Shown: positions 1 through 12,600 of the stretch, in pieces
Numbering within the stretch: the stretch's first letter is position 1
Layout of the letters: each line of letters opens with the position of its first letter
From: Mugil cephalus
Lineage: Eukaryota; Chordata; Actinopteri; Mugiliformes; Mugilidae
DNA: 64,000 nt
Assembly: GCF_022458985.1 (NCBI RefSeq)
Contig: NC_061782.1
Coordinates: 13,099,672 to 13,163,671, forward strand
Direction of reading: 5' to 3'
Position numbers and translations under genes: made by a program
The notes under the pieces: model-generated
What the model saw: the letters and a program-made list of their open reading frames with translations, nothing else
Databases searched by the model: none
Told to the model about the DNA's origin: nothing

Positions 1-520
1 CCTCTACAACACTAGGTGGCGATATGTGTCTTTTCAGCAGGTTAATACCACATTAATATGGCCCGTTTTCTGGTTGACCTATCATAATAAACAAGAGTTG
101 TTCATGCGGCAGACTGGCGTTTTAAACAACAACCAGATGGATAATACTACATTTTTTAATCTTGTACGTGATGTGTGCGCTACTTCTAGTGCAGATCAGA
201 TGTGTGCTTACCCTCAGACGGTTCTTCTGTTGGCTCCGTTTACCTTCTTCTTCTTCTGCGACTGGCTTTCTTGGATGTTTTTGTTCCGGGGTCACACGCC
301 AGTGCAGCGGTTGTGGAACATGCATTATCTGATTGAAAACTGCAATTAAGCGTATACATGCTGGAGAAAATGAAATTCCAATCACATTATCTGGGCGTCT
401 TAATTGTATAAAGAGAACTCCGATTTTAATTGGAGTAATGTGTTTACATGCACTTAAGTTCTCCTGTTACAGTCCGATTAAGGCAATAATCCGTTTTTTT
501 CACATGCATGTAAACGCAAC
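1..520. other. Non-genic left edge, probable old transposon debris
   Basis: No exon-like sequence was recognised. The stretch at about 318-440 has inverted short motifs (cattatctgattg and ccaatcacattatctgg) and alternating AT-rich segments. It resembles decayed DNA-transposon sequence, but I cannot name a family. Confidence 0.25.
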
Positions 521-873
521 TCATCAGAGAATGCACATGGACCCTTCTGAGGGTGTCCTGTCCGAGTCTGGTAACAGGTTGTTGTTAGTGGGGACCTTTG
601 TGTCCTATGGGTTGAAGGGAGGGGCCCCTGTGGATCACCTGATCTAGGCAATTTGGAGGCCAGGTCAACGCCTTGTGCTGTTTTTCAAATTTTTTCCAAA
701 TTGTTGCCATCAAGGAATGTGTCACTGCTGTGGGGTGGGGGTGTCTGGTCTGGTCGGGGTGGGTGAATGCTAGGTCAAAATGTTTCCTAGTAGAACACTG
801 TATTGTCACAAGATGGTCAATGTTATTCACTTGTCCTGTCAGTGGTCATAATGTTATGCCTGATCGGCGTAAA
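520..873 (-). mobile_element. Miniature-element family copy 1 (reverse orientation)
   Basis: Ends at the right in taatgttatgcctgatcggc, the reverse complement of the family terminus gatcaggcataacattatg. It shares internal blocks with the copies at 33170-33655 and 10083-10215: a GGGGTGGGGGTGTCTGGTCTGG box, the block around ccatcaaggaatg, a ggaggccaggtcaac block and an actcatcagagaatg block. All are in reverse orientation relative to the 33 kb copy. Non-coding and non-autonomous. Confidence 0.75.
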
Positions 874-1996
874 CAAACAAATGACTAGCCACAAACAATT
901 TTAGACACAACTTTTTAAACCGATCTGCCACCTCCCTGAGTGAGAACATGTTCTTTCTCCCCTGCCACTATTATATTTCACGTAGCTACACAACAACATT
1001 TTCATCAACAACATGAACATGAATCTGAAATTTATCTTCTTACATTTTCATCTCTAATGTCTGTTGCTTAGATTCAGAATTTACTTTAAAGCAGCCAAAA
1101 GTCTTTTGCCCATGGAGCTCTGATAGGAGCTCATTTAAAAAGTTAATGAGACAGTGTATCGACCGACGGCATGCAGGCTGCAGATGAGATGCTTCAGTCT
1201 CCGTGAAGGGAAAACACACACTTAGGATTGCACTTGAATTCGGATGAACATAAACATATTTTCTTTCCATTAGTTAAAACTGCCTTAAACACTCTCTTCC
1301 AGTTACCAAGGAAACCACATTAGGCAAATCAATGGAGGTAATGTCAGTGGAGATGGTGGGCATACCTCAACTCTCACCCCCACCCACCCCCAACAGTCTC
1401 TGTCTCGCCATGTCTGTGTGCGTGTGTGTGTGTGTTTGTGTGTGTCTCTGACCCACTGTCTCCAGCCTTTCTCCCTCTCTCTCATTTTTATGCCATCTCC
1501 CACTCATCCTCTCCTCCTCTCTTCATCTGCCGCCTCTCTCTCTCTCCCTCTCTCACTCCCTCTTCTCCCCCCTCACAACACTCGCTTCCTGACAACCGCT
1601 GCCAAAAGGACTAGCAAGCGCAGCACATCCCCAGATTCCATCACTCGACGTGGACCTGCAACAAGAAAGAGAGCAAAAGAAATTGCTGTAAAAGTTTAGC
1701 CCAGTTGTTGTGACAATTTGGACCTTGTTGCTTCAGCCTGTAGCTGCAGCAGTTATGGCCTCTACCAGTGGATAAAAGGAGATTTCTCTGAGGGCAGGTT
1801 TTGGGTACCAGAGGAGATTTTTTTTTTTTTATCGTCACTTTCGAGTTAAACTGTTTGGCGCTGGAGCAAAATCGGATTAACGTGAGAAAGAAGGAGGCGG
1901 GAAACATCTAAAGTTGGACAACGTTGGCTGTAATTGGACAGGTTCTGTGTTCCTGGCCGGACCGTGTTGGGCGATGTCAGACATCGATCCACCAAG
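874..1996 (+). promoter_or_regulatory. kcnip2 exon 1a upstream region and probable 5' UTR
   Basis: Non-coding flank before the exon 1a ATG. It contains a GT-rich run (about 1411-1446) and a long CT-rich tract (about 1480-1570), then a more mixed sequence with no in-frame coding continuity to the ATG at 1997. The transcription start cannot be placed from the sequence. No TATA box was convincingly positioned. Confidence 0.35.
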
Positions 1997-2102
1997 ATGT
2001 TGAGTCTGGATGGCTTGGAGATGATTGCCGTGCTGGTGGTCATGGGTCTCTTCATCAAAGTCTTGGAGCAGTTTGGGATGTTTGAGCCCGTTGGTGGTGA
2101 AG
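1997..2102 (+). CDS. kcnip2: kcnip2 alternative first exon 1a (KIS-type membrane anchor)
   Basis: Encodes 35 codons plus one base, starting [17 protein letters not shown] and ending FEPVGGE, with donor GTAATT at 2103. It joins in phase to the exon at 18363. It contains a hydrophobic helix at about residues 9-21, followed by LEQFG. The pattern GLEMIAVL...LEQFG is the hallmark of the K-channel inactivation suppressor (KIS) N-terminus known from KChIP4a, KChIP2x and KChIP3x. That N-terminus anchors the protein in membrane and suppresses Kv4 fast inactivation and surface expression. The ATG is the first in the exon and lies in an acceptable context (accaagATG). Confidence 0.88.
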
Positions 2103-5100
2103 GTAATTGATTTTTTTTTTGTTGGTTTTTCATAACTTCTGGTGGCTACAGTAAAAGTCGGGTTTTGAGATTTTAAAGGTTACGTGGGTGTATGAGTGTG
2201 AGCGTGGACTTTTATCTGCTTCTCTCTGGCAATGAGCAGCCTGCAGTCCTGACTGAGGGTTTAGGTTACCACTGCAACTGTGGGCCATGCAACACACTCC
2301 TCTCTCTTTCTCTCTCAAACACACACATACAGAGTAACTTTAGCTGTGTGCGCGGCTTCTCTCTGCCCCTGGGGTGTGTGCTTTTACCTTTTAATCGATA
2401 ACACTATGGAGAGAGTGGGCCTGAGTGCTGTGTGCAGAGGTACTTGACTCACTGAGGGAATGTCAGCCTTACTCTTAGTACTCACATGCATTAATATGGA
2501 GATGTACAAAGAGACAGAGATATGTTTTCTTATCTGCACATTGTGTGTCAACATATTGTTCGTCAAATTCTGTTCAACGGTTCATTGCATTCATTTGGCA
2601 TTCTTCATTCAGCTCCATGTTAAAAAGACAGACCCTCATAGAAGGCCTCATTGATTTGTGGTGATGCTGTAGTTGGCCATATACTTAATCAGGAGCTCAT
2701 TTCACAGATTTAATTAAAGTTAAATAAAACTGATATTTACAACACTTTAAACCGCACCTGGCTGCTGTTGAAGTTGGCAGAAAAAAGCACTTGTCTTGCT
2801 CTGGCTCACGTCCAGGAGCTGTCACTGCGGGCCAAGGCCTTGTTTGGCCTGTCTTATCGGGATGACCCCGGGTTTTATCCCTCTATAAGCCCAGTCTACT
2901 TCATGCTGTTCACGGTTGCTTATCTCCCATCCTCTCATCTAGACACCTGGACGGATGGGATTCTTATCTGCCCTCTCTCATTTTTTTCCATCTGCACATT
3001 GCCCACGGGGCACCTTGTGCACCAGGTAACCATGGCAATATTCAAAGTTTTCTTCTCATGATTAATCGTTATCAGTGGGGACCTCCTAATTTTGCAGAAT
3101 TTTATATATATATATAACTTTATCGCTAAAGAATGGTAGATTATTCTCGATGCTTCTTTAAAAGAGGCACTCTCCATCCCTGATGCGCCTGCTGGACTGT
3201 ACCCAGCACTCAAGGTGTGCCAACAGCCCTGTCACCCCCCACACTCCCCCCCACAAAAGTTCCTCTTGGATCATCTTTGCTACTGCACTCTATGTACACA
3301 TGTGCACAGATGCAAATATACAACACACACACACACACACTGGTGACTCCGTTTATACATTCGTTATCCTCTGAACATCAGTCTTCAGCATGTTTTGTGT
3401 ATGGATGATGGCAGTGTTGGTAATGCATGTGTCTGTGCCAACTCCCCTGAAGTTGAGTACTTAAGTTAATGAAGTTTTTTTTAATGGAAGAACTGGCAGA
3501 ATGGCTGTAGTACTGTAAGGCTTTGAACCTGAGCATGCACTCCATATGCCGACAATTCTGTGAGTAATCGGCCTCCTTATTCCTCCTTAGGTAAGCTCCC
3601 AGGGCAGTTTGGTGCTGGCACGAACGTAAAGTAACAGAAATGTAAAGTTTAAGAGACCTTCCACCAACAGAGGGTCGGTTTTAGAGCAAGGAAATAAAAA
3701 AAACAAAAACAAATACCCTTTATTCTTCCATTTGTCGGACTCATGCGCTGAGTCATCTTCTGGTGAGACCGAGCGAGGCGAGCGAAAAATAAAGAGACTG
3801 CGACTCTCATTCCTTTAATGAGCTGCGCTGCTGACCCTACACTGATTAAACACACAAATACACACGCCGAATGTAGTTTTGAGGGGGAAACCGGGAGAAA
3901 ACTCCAAGTGTGTGATTGAGGATGCGTGCAATGTGTGCGAAATGCACTGTGGTCAGGAAGTTTATGAGGTTCTGATAGATTTAAAGCCGATGGCTAATGG
4001 CTGGTGTGTGTTCTTTAGAAGTTTATGAGGTGGAAAGTGAAGGGATGCTGTGGAGCGGGCCTGATGGCAGCGTGCCGGAGTAAAAAGTTTCTAACGACAA
4101 AGTAGTTTCCACCGCAGTGTCTAATTACACTTATAAGCTCACATTTGTATTGTCGTGATCATTTTCTCCTTGAAGGAAACAGGTGACATTTCGCCATGTC
4201 CACCACAGCTTCTTTAACCTTTGAACATAAAATAAATTGACCTGGCTCTGGGCTCAATGAGGCAGTAGATGTCAGGGACACATTCAAATGCTGCTTCGTC
4301 ATTTCTTTGGTATATATTTGGACGGTGCCACTGCCAGTTTTACTAATTCAGCTGTTTACCAAAACACGTTCAAGATACAGTTATATAATCAATATGAGCT
4401 TAATGTGCAGACTCTCAGCTGTAATTTGAGGGCATTTACATTAAAATTGGAGGAAGGCTTTAGGAATTAAAACTCTTTATCTAACTGTCTCTGTTTCAAG
4501 GGACCAAAAGTAATTGGACAGTTGACTCAAAAGCTATTTCATGGGCTATTCCCTCGTTAATCCTTCATCATTTAAGCAGGTAAAAGATCGGGAGTTGATT
4601 CCAGGTGTGGCATTTGCTTTTGTTCATTAAAGGAGGTCTGAATGTAAGTGAAACAGACCATCCTTAGACTGAAAAAAGATTAAATCCGCGAGAGATTTAA
4701 AATTCAGCCAAATGCATCAAAGTTTATTGTACGGTGCTTCACTGTACACATGGACAATGACCCAAAACATGCTGTAAAAGCAACCTAGGAGTTTTGTTTT
4801 GTTTTTTCCTTTTAGGAAAAGAAGTGGTTAATAAATTAGAGCTAAGCATAAATCTGGGCATCACTGCCTCAGCAAAACTCATGCACCACCTCTTTGCCAA
4901 CTTTCATATACATCCAATTCTAATCACAGTGTCCCAAACAAATAAGTAGGTTGGGGATTTCGCTATGTGTTGTGTATCTTTACGGTCTGGTATTTGTGTG
5001 TATGTGTGTGTGTAAATGTGCAGCGTGCTCACACACAGTAGTTTTACCTTCATCTCATCTTGTATCCGACAGGTCACAGAAATAGTTTTCCCTGCCTGAC

Positions 5101-8100
5101 GGGATATGGCTTTGATACCTGGCTAAGCGGCGTATGTGAGGGAATGACAGTGTGATGAGAATAGGAGGAAGGGTATGAGGGGATAAGTGCAGGTAAATTG
5201 CTTAGTGGTCAGCAGAAGACCCATTTGTGTCCCAACACACACACACACACACATAAAGGCACTTCCATCTCCCCGTACTGTAATTGCCCTTCAACAGATG
5301 GACAACTCATGGAGATTGCTGTGTTGTTTTTGCAGTCTGTTGAGAGTAAATTATCGTTTTACACATTGTATAGGGTTCCAGGGACACAGTCGCCATCACT
5401 GTGGCCTCTCAACTGCAAAATAAATAACAAAATATCATGTCAAGGTTATGAATTTAGGACACGATTTGTGTGATTCTGGATTCTGGGTAGTATAAATGCT
5501 ATAACCCCACTCAGTGGGTGGGGCAACAAGTAGCCCGATTGTGGAAAACTTTATAAAGTGAAATAAAACTGCAGTGAGACTGGAGGAGACTGTCCTCATT
5601 GTCCTTGTCTGAGGCTCTTTCTGTCTCTGCTCCTCTGATGGCTAGCCAGCGAGAAGATGAGAGCCTGGGACACAGGAGGATCGGGGAGGGGATATTTAAT
5701 ACGCGACTCTCTCTACTCTCCTCCATCCCTCACCCCCTGCTTCTCTCCGCTTTTCTCTGGTTCTTTGTCTCTGCGCCTCTTCAGCCGCTGTCTGTCTCTT
5801 TTTTTTTTTCCCTCTAGCTCTGCTTCCCTTGGTTTCATCAGTGGCAGTGGTATGCGCACATGTGTGTCAGTGTTGACATTTCCTTGCTCTTCCTCTGACA
5901 CACGTTTGCGGGAAGATGATGACATTGAGATCAAACTAACGAATTCGCACTCGCGCACATGCAAACCCTGCCTTTGGAAATATCCCTCAGTAATTTATTA
6001 GATTTTGCATTAACACAGCTTAGCACAGCTCATGTCTGCAGAGCCTTTCCTGTTTGTGGTTTAAACCCTAAACATCAAGGCTTTTTTTTTTGTTTAATTG
6101 TTGCATCTGGTTTCCTATGTGAGATGCTCCAGTAGTTTTCATATTTCATATTCTCCTGCAGTTGTAGTCAATTTAGAGAGGCAGTATATCCAAGCAAAAC
6201 ACGTAAAACGTCGGTGGCCTGTGCCAGCTGTTAAAGAGCAGCAGAATGCACCATGCAATACAGTAATGTGTCAGTAATTAAATTCCAGAAGCCATTCTGT
6301 ATGCAAACAAGCGCACAGGTAAAATGGTTTGGGGAGGATGAAGTTTTAGACCAGTAATGACAGAAATTCTTTAGAGAGGGTAAAAACTTTTTCACTTTTG
6401 AAGTCACAAGCCTCTTGCCACTCCCTTTTAAAATCATTTGTAAGACTAAAATGGTAGCCTGTATATTGTATATCTAATGTCTTAGGTGAGGCTATAATTT
6501 TTGTCATTTACCCAGTTTTTATATTATTGTCAAATACTCCCACTGCTTTTACCAAAGATGTTTTATGATATCTACAATGATAGGAAACCTTAATCGCCTT
6601 AAACTATTATATCTGCCTTACGAGAGGGGAGGGCTTCAACTTCTCAGCCTGAGGTGGTATTATATGGCTGCCCAACTAACCTCAGCATCATATTATGTCA
6701 ATACAACAGCACCTCCTGTCTGGGTAGGCGTTGAGCAAGAATCCATCACAGTTCTACCAGTAGCTCTATATCTATGTTCTTCAGACATTAAAATACTGAT
6801 TTGGTATGCTGTCTCAATTGCTGTCTCAACTCAATTAATGAACTGTTTGCAACTAGCTGGAAAGATGAGGGATTTAGGGCAAAAGGTATTCATAAAGTAA
6901 AGGACCTTTATTCAGATGGAGATTTGCTTTCATTTGATCACAGATATGTCAGAGGCACCAAACGGCGAAGAAGCGCTTCTCCAAATATTTTCATTTAAAA
7001 AGCTATATGTCCTCAAAACACGAACATAAATTGTTTTTACCATCTTTATCTAACGTAGAGGGGAAGGGCCAAGTATCTAAATATTACAGTATATTACTTG
7101 CGTATAGTATAGAATCAACATCAGGTCAGTTAAACTGGATATAGAAGAAACACTGTGATGAGCTGGAATGGAACGATGCCTATTTAGAAGCGCAAAAAAC
7201 AAACAATAAATACAAGGTTTCAATGACTTCGACATAAGTGGTTGATGAGAGTGTACATAACACCTGTCAAGCTCCACCATATGTCTGCTGCTTCCAGATG
7301 CGTGCACCAAATGTTTGAATGAGAAAGGAACGTTATTCCATATGGGAATGTGCAAAGACAACATTTCTGCAAGGACGTTACAATACAATGTCTGTCAGAA
7401 CTGTTTAATGCCAAAGTCTAAGTACTAAACTGTGTGTGCTTGGAATATATCCAAAGAATTTTCTACAAACACAGAAAGAGTATACAGCATACAGACTGTC
7501 CCGGAGCATCCATGCTGGAAGAGTGGGCTGCTCCTACGATGAGGATGTGGATGAAGGAGCTTTCTGACTGCGTTGGACTGGAAAGATTCACGTACATTGC
7601 CAAGGACAAAGTCTGGGAGCCATACATGAATATTATGATTGATGTCAGCGCAAGACTTACTTGAAAATAATTTGCAAAAACTGTGGGACATTGTGAATTT
7701 ATTTATTTTGGACCTTACAGTATTTCACATCCAATAACTCTTCATATCCACTGGTCAAATGTAAGAAGATCTTCCAGATGACTCCTATGTATAGATATTA
7801 ATTGTGCTGAATGAAAATAGGGGTTGTAAAGTTGTGGTTTGCTCTCGTTTGCTACTTGTTAACATCTCTCACTCGATGTATTCTTCTTCTTTTAATCCTT
7901 TTCTCTTGTCTTGAGGCTCTCGCTCACAGAGTATTAACAAGGGATGCACACGAGTCTTGCAGCAGGAATCAGGAATCTGAATAAAACATTAATGTTGGAC
8001 TGTCAGTGGCTATTATTCACTCTGTTTTACAACAACAACGGCTACAGGCTGCTGCCACTCTGCTATTGACTTAACTGTCAATGTGATCTTAAATCATGAC

Positions 8101-9548
8101 ATGATCCCATTAAACTTTTAGGGTAACTGTCCTGTAGGCTGCCGGTTGTTTTCCCCATAGTTTCAAGGTCTCTTTTTTCCAGCATAGTAATGTGCTGTTC
8201 GGTCAAAAATGCGGTTAGATTATGCTGTAATGTAGTCAATGTAACAGTAAGATTTATCACAGTGGTTGTTTTTGAAACCAATCCTTTTAGAAGGATGAGA
8301 CTCCAGCCCCATTGTTTGCTAGATTTTTATTTTATTTATTTATTTATTTCACTATCGACCCATTCAGAATGTTTTCCTGATTTGGCTTCTGGCAGGAAAC
8401 AGCAGAGAGTGTTTATGATTTGATGGAAATGGAAAGGTATATAGGACTGTTGCGAGCCATGCAAATTCAATTTACATTGACTGCTTTACACCACTCAAAA
8501 ACACCGGGTGCACTGGAAAAAGCAGGTGAAGAGCTCTGAGAGTACAACTTTAATCCAGTCGGGAGTAGCTTTGGTCCCAGACGCTGCCGTCTTAGCAAAT
8601 ACGAGCGTTACTATGCTTTTCACTATGTGTGAATGTGTTTGTGAAGGTGTTGGAGATTGTTAACGGCCTGTGATTTTTAATCACCCACCCACTGTTAGTT
8701 TAGTCCCTGGAGCTGAATTTAAATGAAGGACAATAAAAGAAAGGGAAGGGAAGCCTATATAGCTAAAGTTGGAACAGTACTGTTTACAGCACTGTTTAGC
8801 AAATGTGTTACATTGCACTGCCCTCTACAGGTGTGAAAGTTAATTAGTGAAAAATTTATTAATTATTTAATCCTGCAACTGTGTATTTTCTTTTCACTGT
8901 CAGCTAATGTACCTTTTTACCAAACGTTTAATCAGTTAAACTATCTTCTGTCAATTGTCTAATGGTAATTTGCATAAAAGTAAGAACTGTATGACTTTAA
9001 ATCATCTGGCTGCTTAACAAAGCTGATGGTTAATAGTTTATTTGAGGGAAAACAATACCTGTATTTTCATTCTGGGTTAAAAAAATATATCATTTTAAGT
9101 AAGCGTTTTTAAAATATTCAGGAGTGGTAAATAACACAAACACTGTGGACAAGATGTTTTATTGGTATACTGTAAATTATTAAATTAAAAACAAACAACA
9201 AAAAAAATCTTATCTTATAGTCCACCAGTGTTTAAATAAAATTACATGACATTTTTTAATATTTGGTGTTAATGTATGCAAAAATGATTTTCTCGCGCCC
9301 CTCTCTTCTAACCGGGCATACTTTGTAAAGAAAACGTTTCATTAGCGGGTCTCTGTAGTTTACGCTGAAAAGACCCGTCCTCGTTAGTATGAATCTGTTT
9401 TTTGTCCCACATTGCAGTATTAAAAATATCCTCAAAAGCTAATGATCTATGCAAATGGATCTCTTATATCACTTATCTAATTGGAAACACACTAGCCAAT
9501 TTTGAGCACCATTTATCAATGACCTCCTCTGTGTCTCCTTGGCTGAAG

Positions 9549-9619
<71 letters not shown>

Positions 9620-12600
9620 GCTCTCTCTTAGACATTTTAATCAGTTTTGAGAGGAATAATTGCCCAGGTAGACATCTAAATATGGAGATATTTCAATTAC
9701 TTGGTGTGTCTGGCCTCGGGCAAACTATGCCTCACAGAGACTAATCAACTAAGACTGATTAACCTAACATTTTATTACTGTCTGAGTGTGAGCATGTGTG
9801 TGAGGGTGTCAACATCTTCCATGGATTAGAAATCAGGCAAGCAAATGTCTATCATCATATTAATATTATCACATCTCTTGGGATCTATGAGAGACCTCAA
9901 TTGCTCATTTACCTGAGCTACATAGATACTTGATCGGGCATAACATTACAACCACTTTCCTAATACCTTGCAGGTCTCTGCCTCCAAAACAGTTGTGACT
10001 CATCAGAGAATGGAAATCTGGTCTGTTTTTTGTTTTTTTTGTCACTAAATCCTTTTTGTGTGTGTATATACCTGTGTCAGGCTGCTGCCATCAAAGAGTG
10101 TAATTGCTATGGGGTGGGGGTGTCTGGTCTGCTCCAGGTGGGTGCTACATGTCTAACACCCGCACGAATGCCAGGTCCAAACCTTTGGTCATAATGTTAT
10201 GCCCGATCGGTGTGAGTAACCCAGGGTTCATCAGCGATTTCTCCCCCTCGAGGAACATCACTGCCCTTTTGAGACCTTTGAGGTGATGAGTGGACAAGGC
10301 CTCAGCTAAGAGACATCTGAGGAACTCTCCTAGAAGAAGCAGCTAATTATATCACCCAGACTCTCGGTTTCCAACTAAATGGAGCCACACTTTCATTCCG
10401 TTGGATGCAGAACGCACAGAGCTCATATCTGATTCTGCATTGAAGTGACAGCTGTCATGTGAAGACTTTGATGGTAATTCTTGCTTTTATATCCAGAGAA
10501 GCTCTCTAGTGTCCTTGATGTGGTGATTAGTAGGTCGAAAGATACGTTGATGCCATAGCATAGAGTATATAAGTATGCATATATATTACAGTATACTGAA
10601 AGTACTTACACCCATCAGGCATAACATTATGACCAAAGGTTTGGACCTGGCATTCATGTGGACGTTACTTAGACATCTATAGACCAGACCATGCACCCCC
10701 ACAAATTATGTAAGTTCTGAACTATACTCAATCTTTCCATACTCATCCAGTATCACCTACCAAGTGGGGTGATACTTAGATTTTTCTCAGTCAGACATAA
10801 AAAATTACAATCTGTCACAAATGCAACTGACAGTTGGTAATTTTGACCACTTTTTGTCAGTTAGCCCCTCCGTGTCCCTGTTGTTGCGTACCTTCAATGA
10901 GACATTCAGACACATTCAGTGCATCCTTCTTCTAGACTTTTGTTGTTCACTTTTGTGGCAGATAACAAAAGCCTGAAAACAAATCCACGTTAGCTTGAAG
11001 TGCTGCTGATTTATTCAAAGTGAAGAAAGTTCACACTCTCCACGTGTAGCTTTAGAGTTTTTATTTTTAGTATTTTCCTTATCCATCTCATCCTGCAGGG
11101 CTTATTTTGGTTTGATGACAAAAACATAACTTAGCTGTTAATATCAGCGCATGGTAACAAACTACTAGCTATTATTGTTGCATTAACTGCAGATGCTAAA
11201 GTAATTCTAAACAGAAATTTATAAGCTCTGTTTGGTTTGAAACTCATAATAAATATATATGTTGGCACAAACTAGTATAATGTTAAAAGCTTAATTACTG
11301 ATGCAATAATTGCAAAAAACAAAGTTAAATTTAATCTGGATGTCATGACAATGGTTTTATAACAACCTAGGTGACATCTTCTAACTTGCAAGTCATCAAG
11401 TCAAGCATTCGTGGTCATAATCAGATAACAATGAATTAAATGTATAGTATGTTACTGTTATCGGAATAGTAATCCTGGAATTACAGAGCTGTCATGTCTG
11501 AGCTAAGACGTAGAGCGGAGACCTATTTGCAATATAATGATCTCGCATTGAATATATGACAGACATCCTGATCCTATTTGTAAGAGATAATGACAGGTGG
11601 GTGTGACCGGCCTTAATCTCTCACACACACTTTCATCCTTGATCTGACTGCAGGCTGTGTTTAGACAGGCCTGATTATGTCACTTTATTTGGAATTCTTA
11701 TCTGGTATATTTAATTAATTGTGTCCATGGATGCATCCAGAATAACACAATGCTTTATGTAGATTGTCTACTACCAGCGGTGATTCTCATTCAAAGACTA
11801 ATTTCCTCCTTTATGTTCTTCCTGGTTATTTCACTTTGCTGTATTGGGAGCATTGAATGACTACTCATACATCTGAACATATGTGGGCCCAGTTTTTGAC
11901 TTTGAATATAAGTGCTGTCTGCAGCCACATCTCCTATTGTCTTTTCGTGCAGCTGTCTCTAAGATGTGTCCTCCCGGAGGCTCAGCAGCTATACTACTGC
12001 CCTAGGTCTCCGTTTGTCTCTGAGAATGATTTATCACATGACAGACAGATCAAGCCCTCTGTAAACTTTCTGTCTCGCCCCGATTCCCTTTTGCCTTCCG
12101 CTCCCTCTCCGTTGTTCCTTTCTGTCTGGCACCGAGTCAACTGTTCACAGACACAGAGACAGACACATGTGCCTATACGTTGTGTCCAAACTGTGCTTTT
12201 TAAAGTGCCACTTATTCTTTTTATTAACACGGATTTGAGGACGGAGATGGTGCTGGTGCCACTTTATACTTCTTAAAGTCTAGACATTAATTTTAGGGCT
12301 TCAGTAATCCTATTTTTTCTCACTCCCATGACTTCCCATAAGGCTGTCCTTCCAAGAAGATTCGCCACATCATTTGTTTCAGCACGAGCTTCAAAACAAC
12401 ATATATTTATGCTCACTGACAAAGTCCAAAGACAGCCATCGGTTGCGGGAAGTTGTGTGAGTCCTCAGTGGGAGGAGGTCAGGGTGGTTAGATGGCTTGA
12501 CAAAACATCAGACCGTGACTCACAAAACCATTACTCTCTTCCCTTACCAATGACAACATTGGTTCCTTTTAACCATGACCAAGAGCATAAATCTACGTTA

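Noticed and set aside
9402-9650. Open frame with a His-Thr repeat
   Set aside because: Artefact of the CA microsatellite.
11857-12276. 139-codon frame in kcnip2 intron 1
   Set aside because: No domain, no splice context and no compositional shift. Expected by chance.
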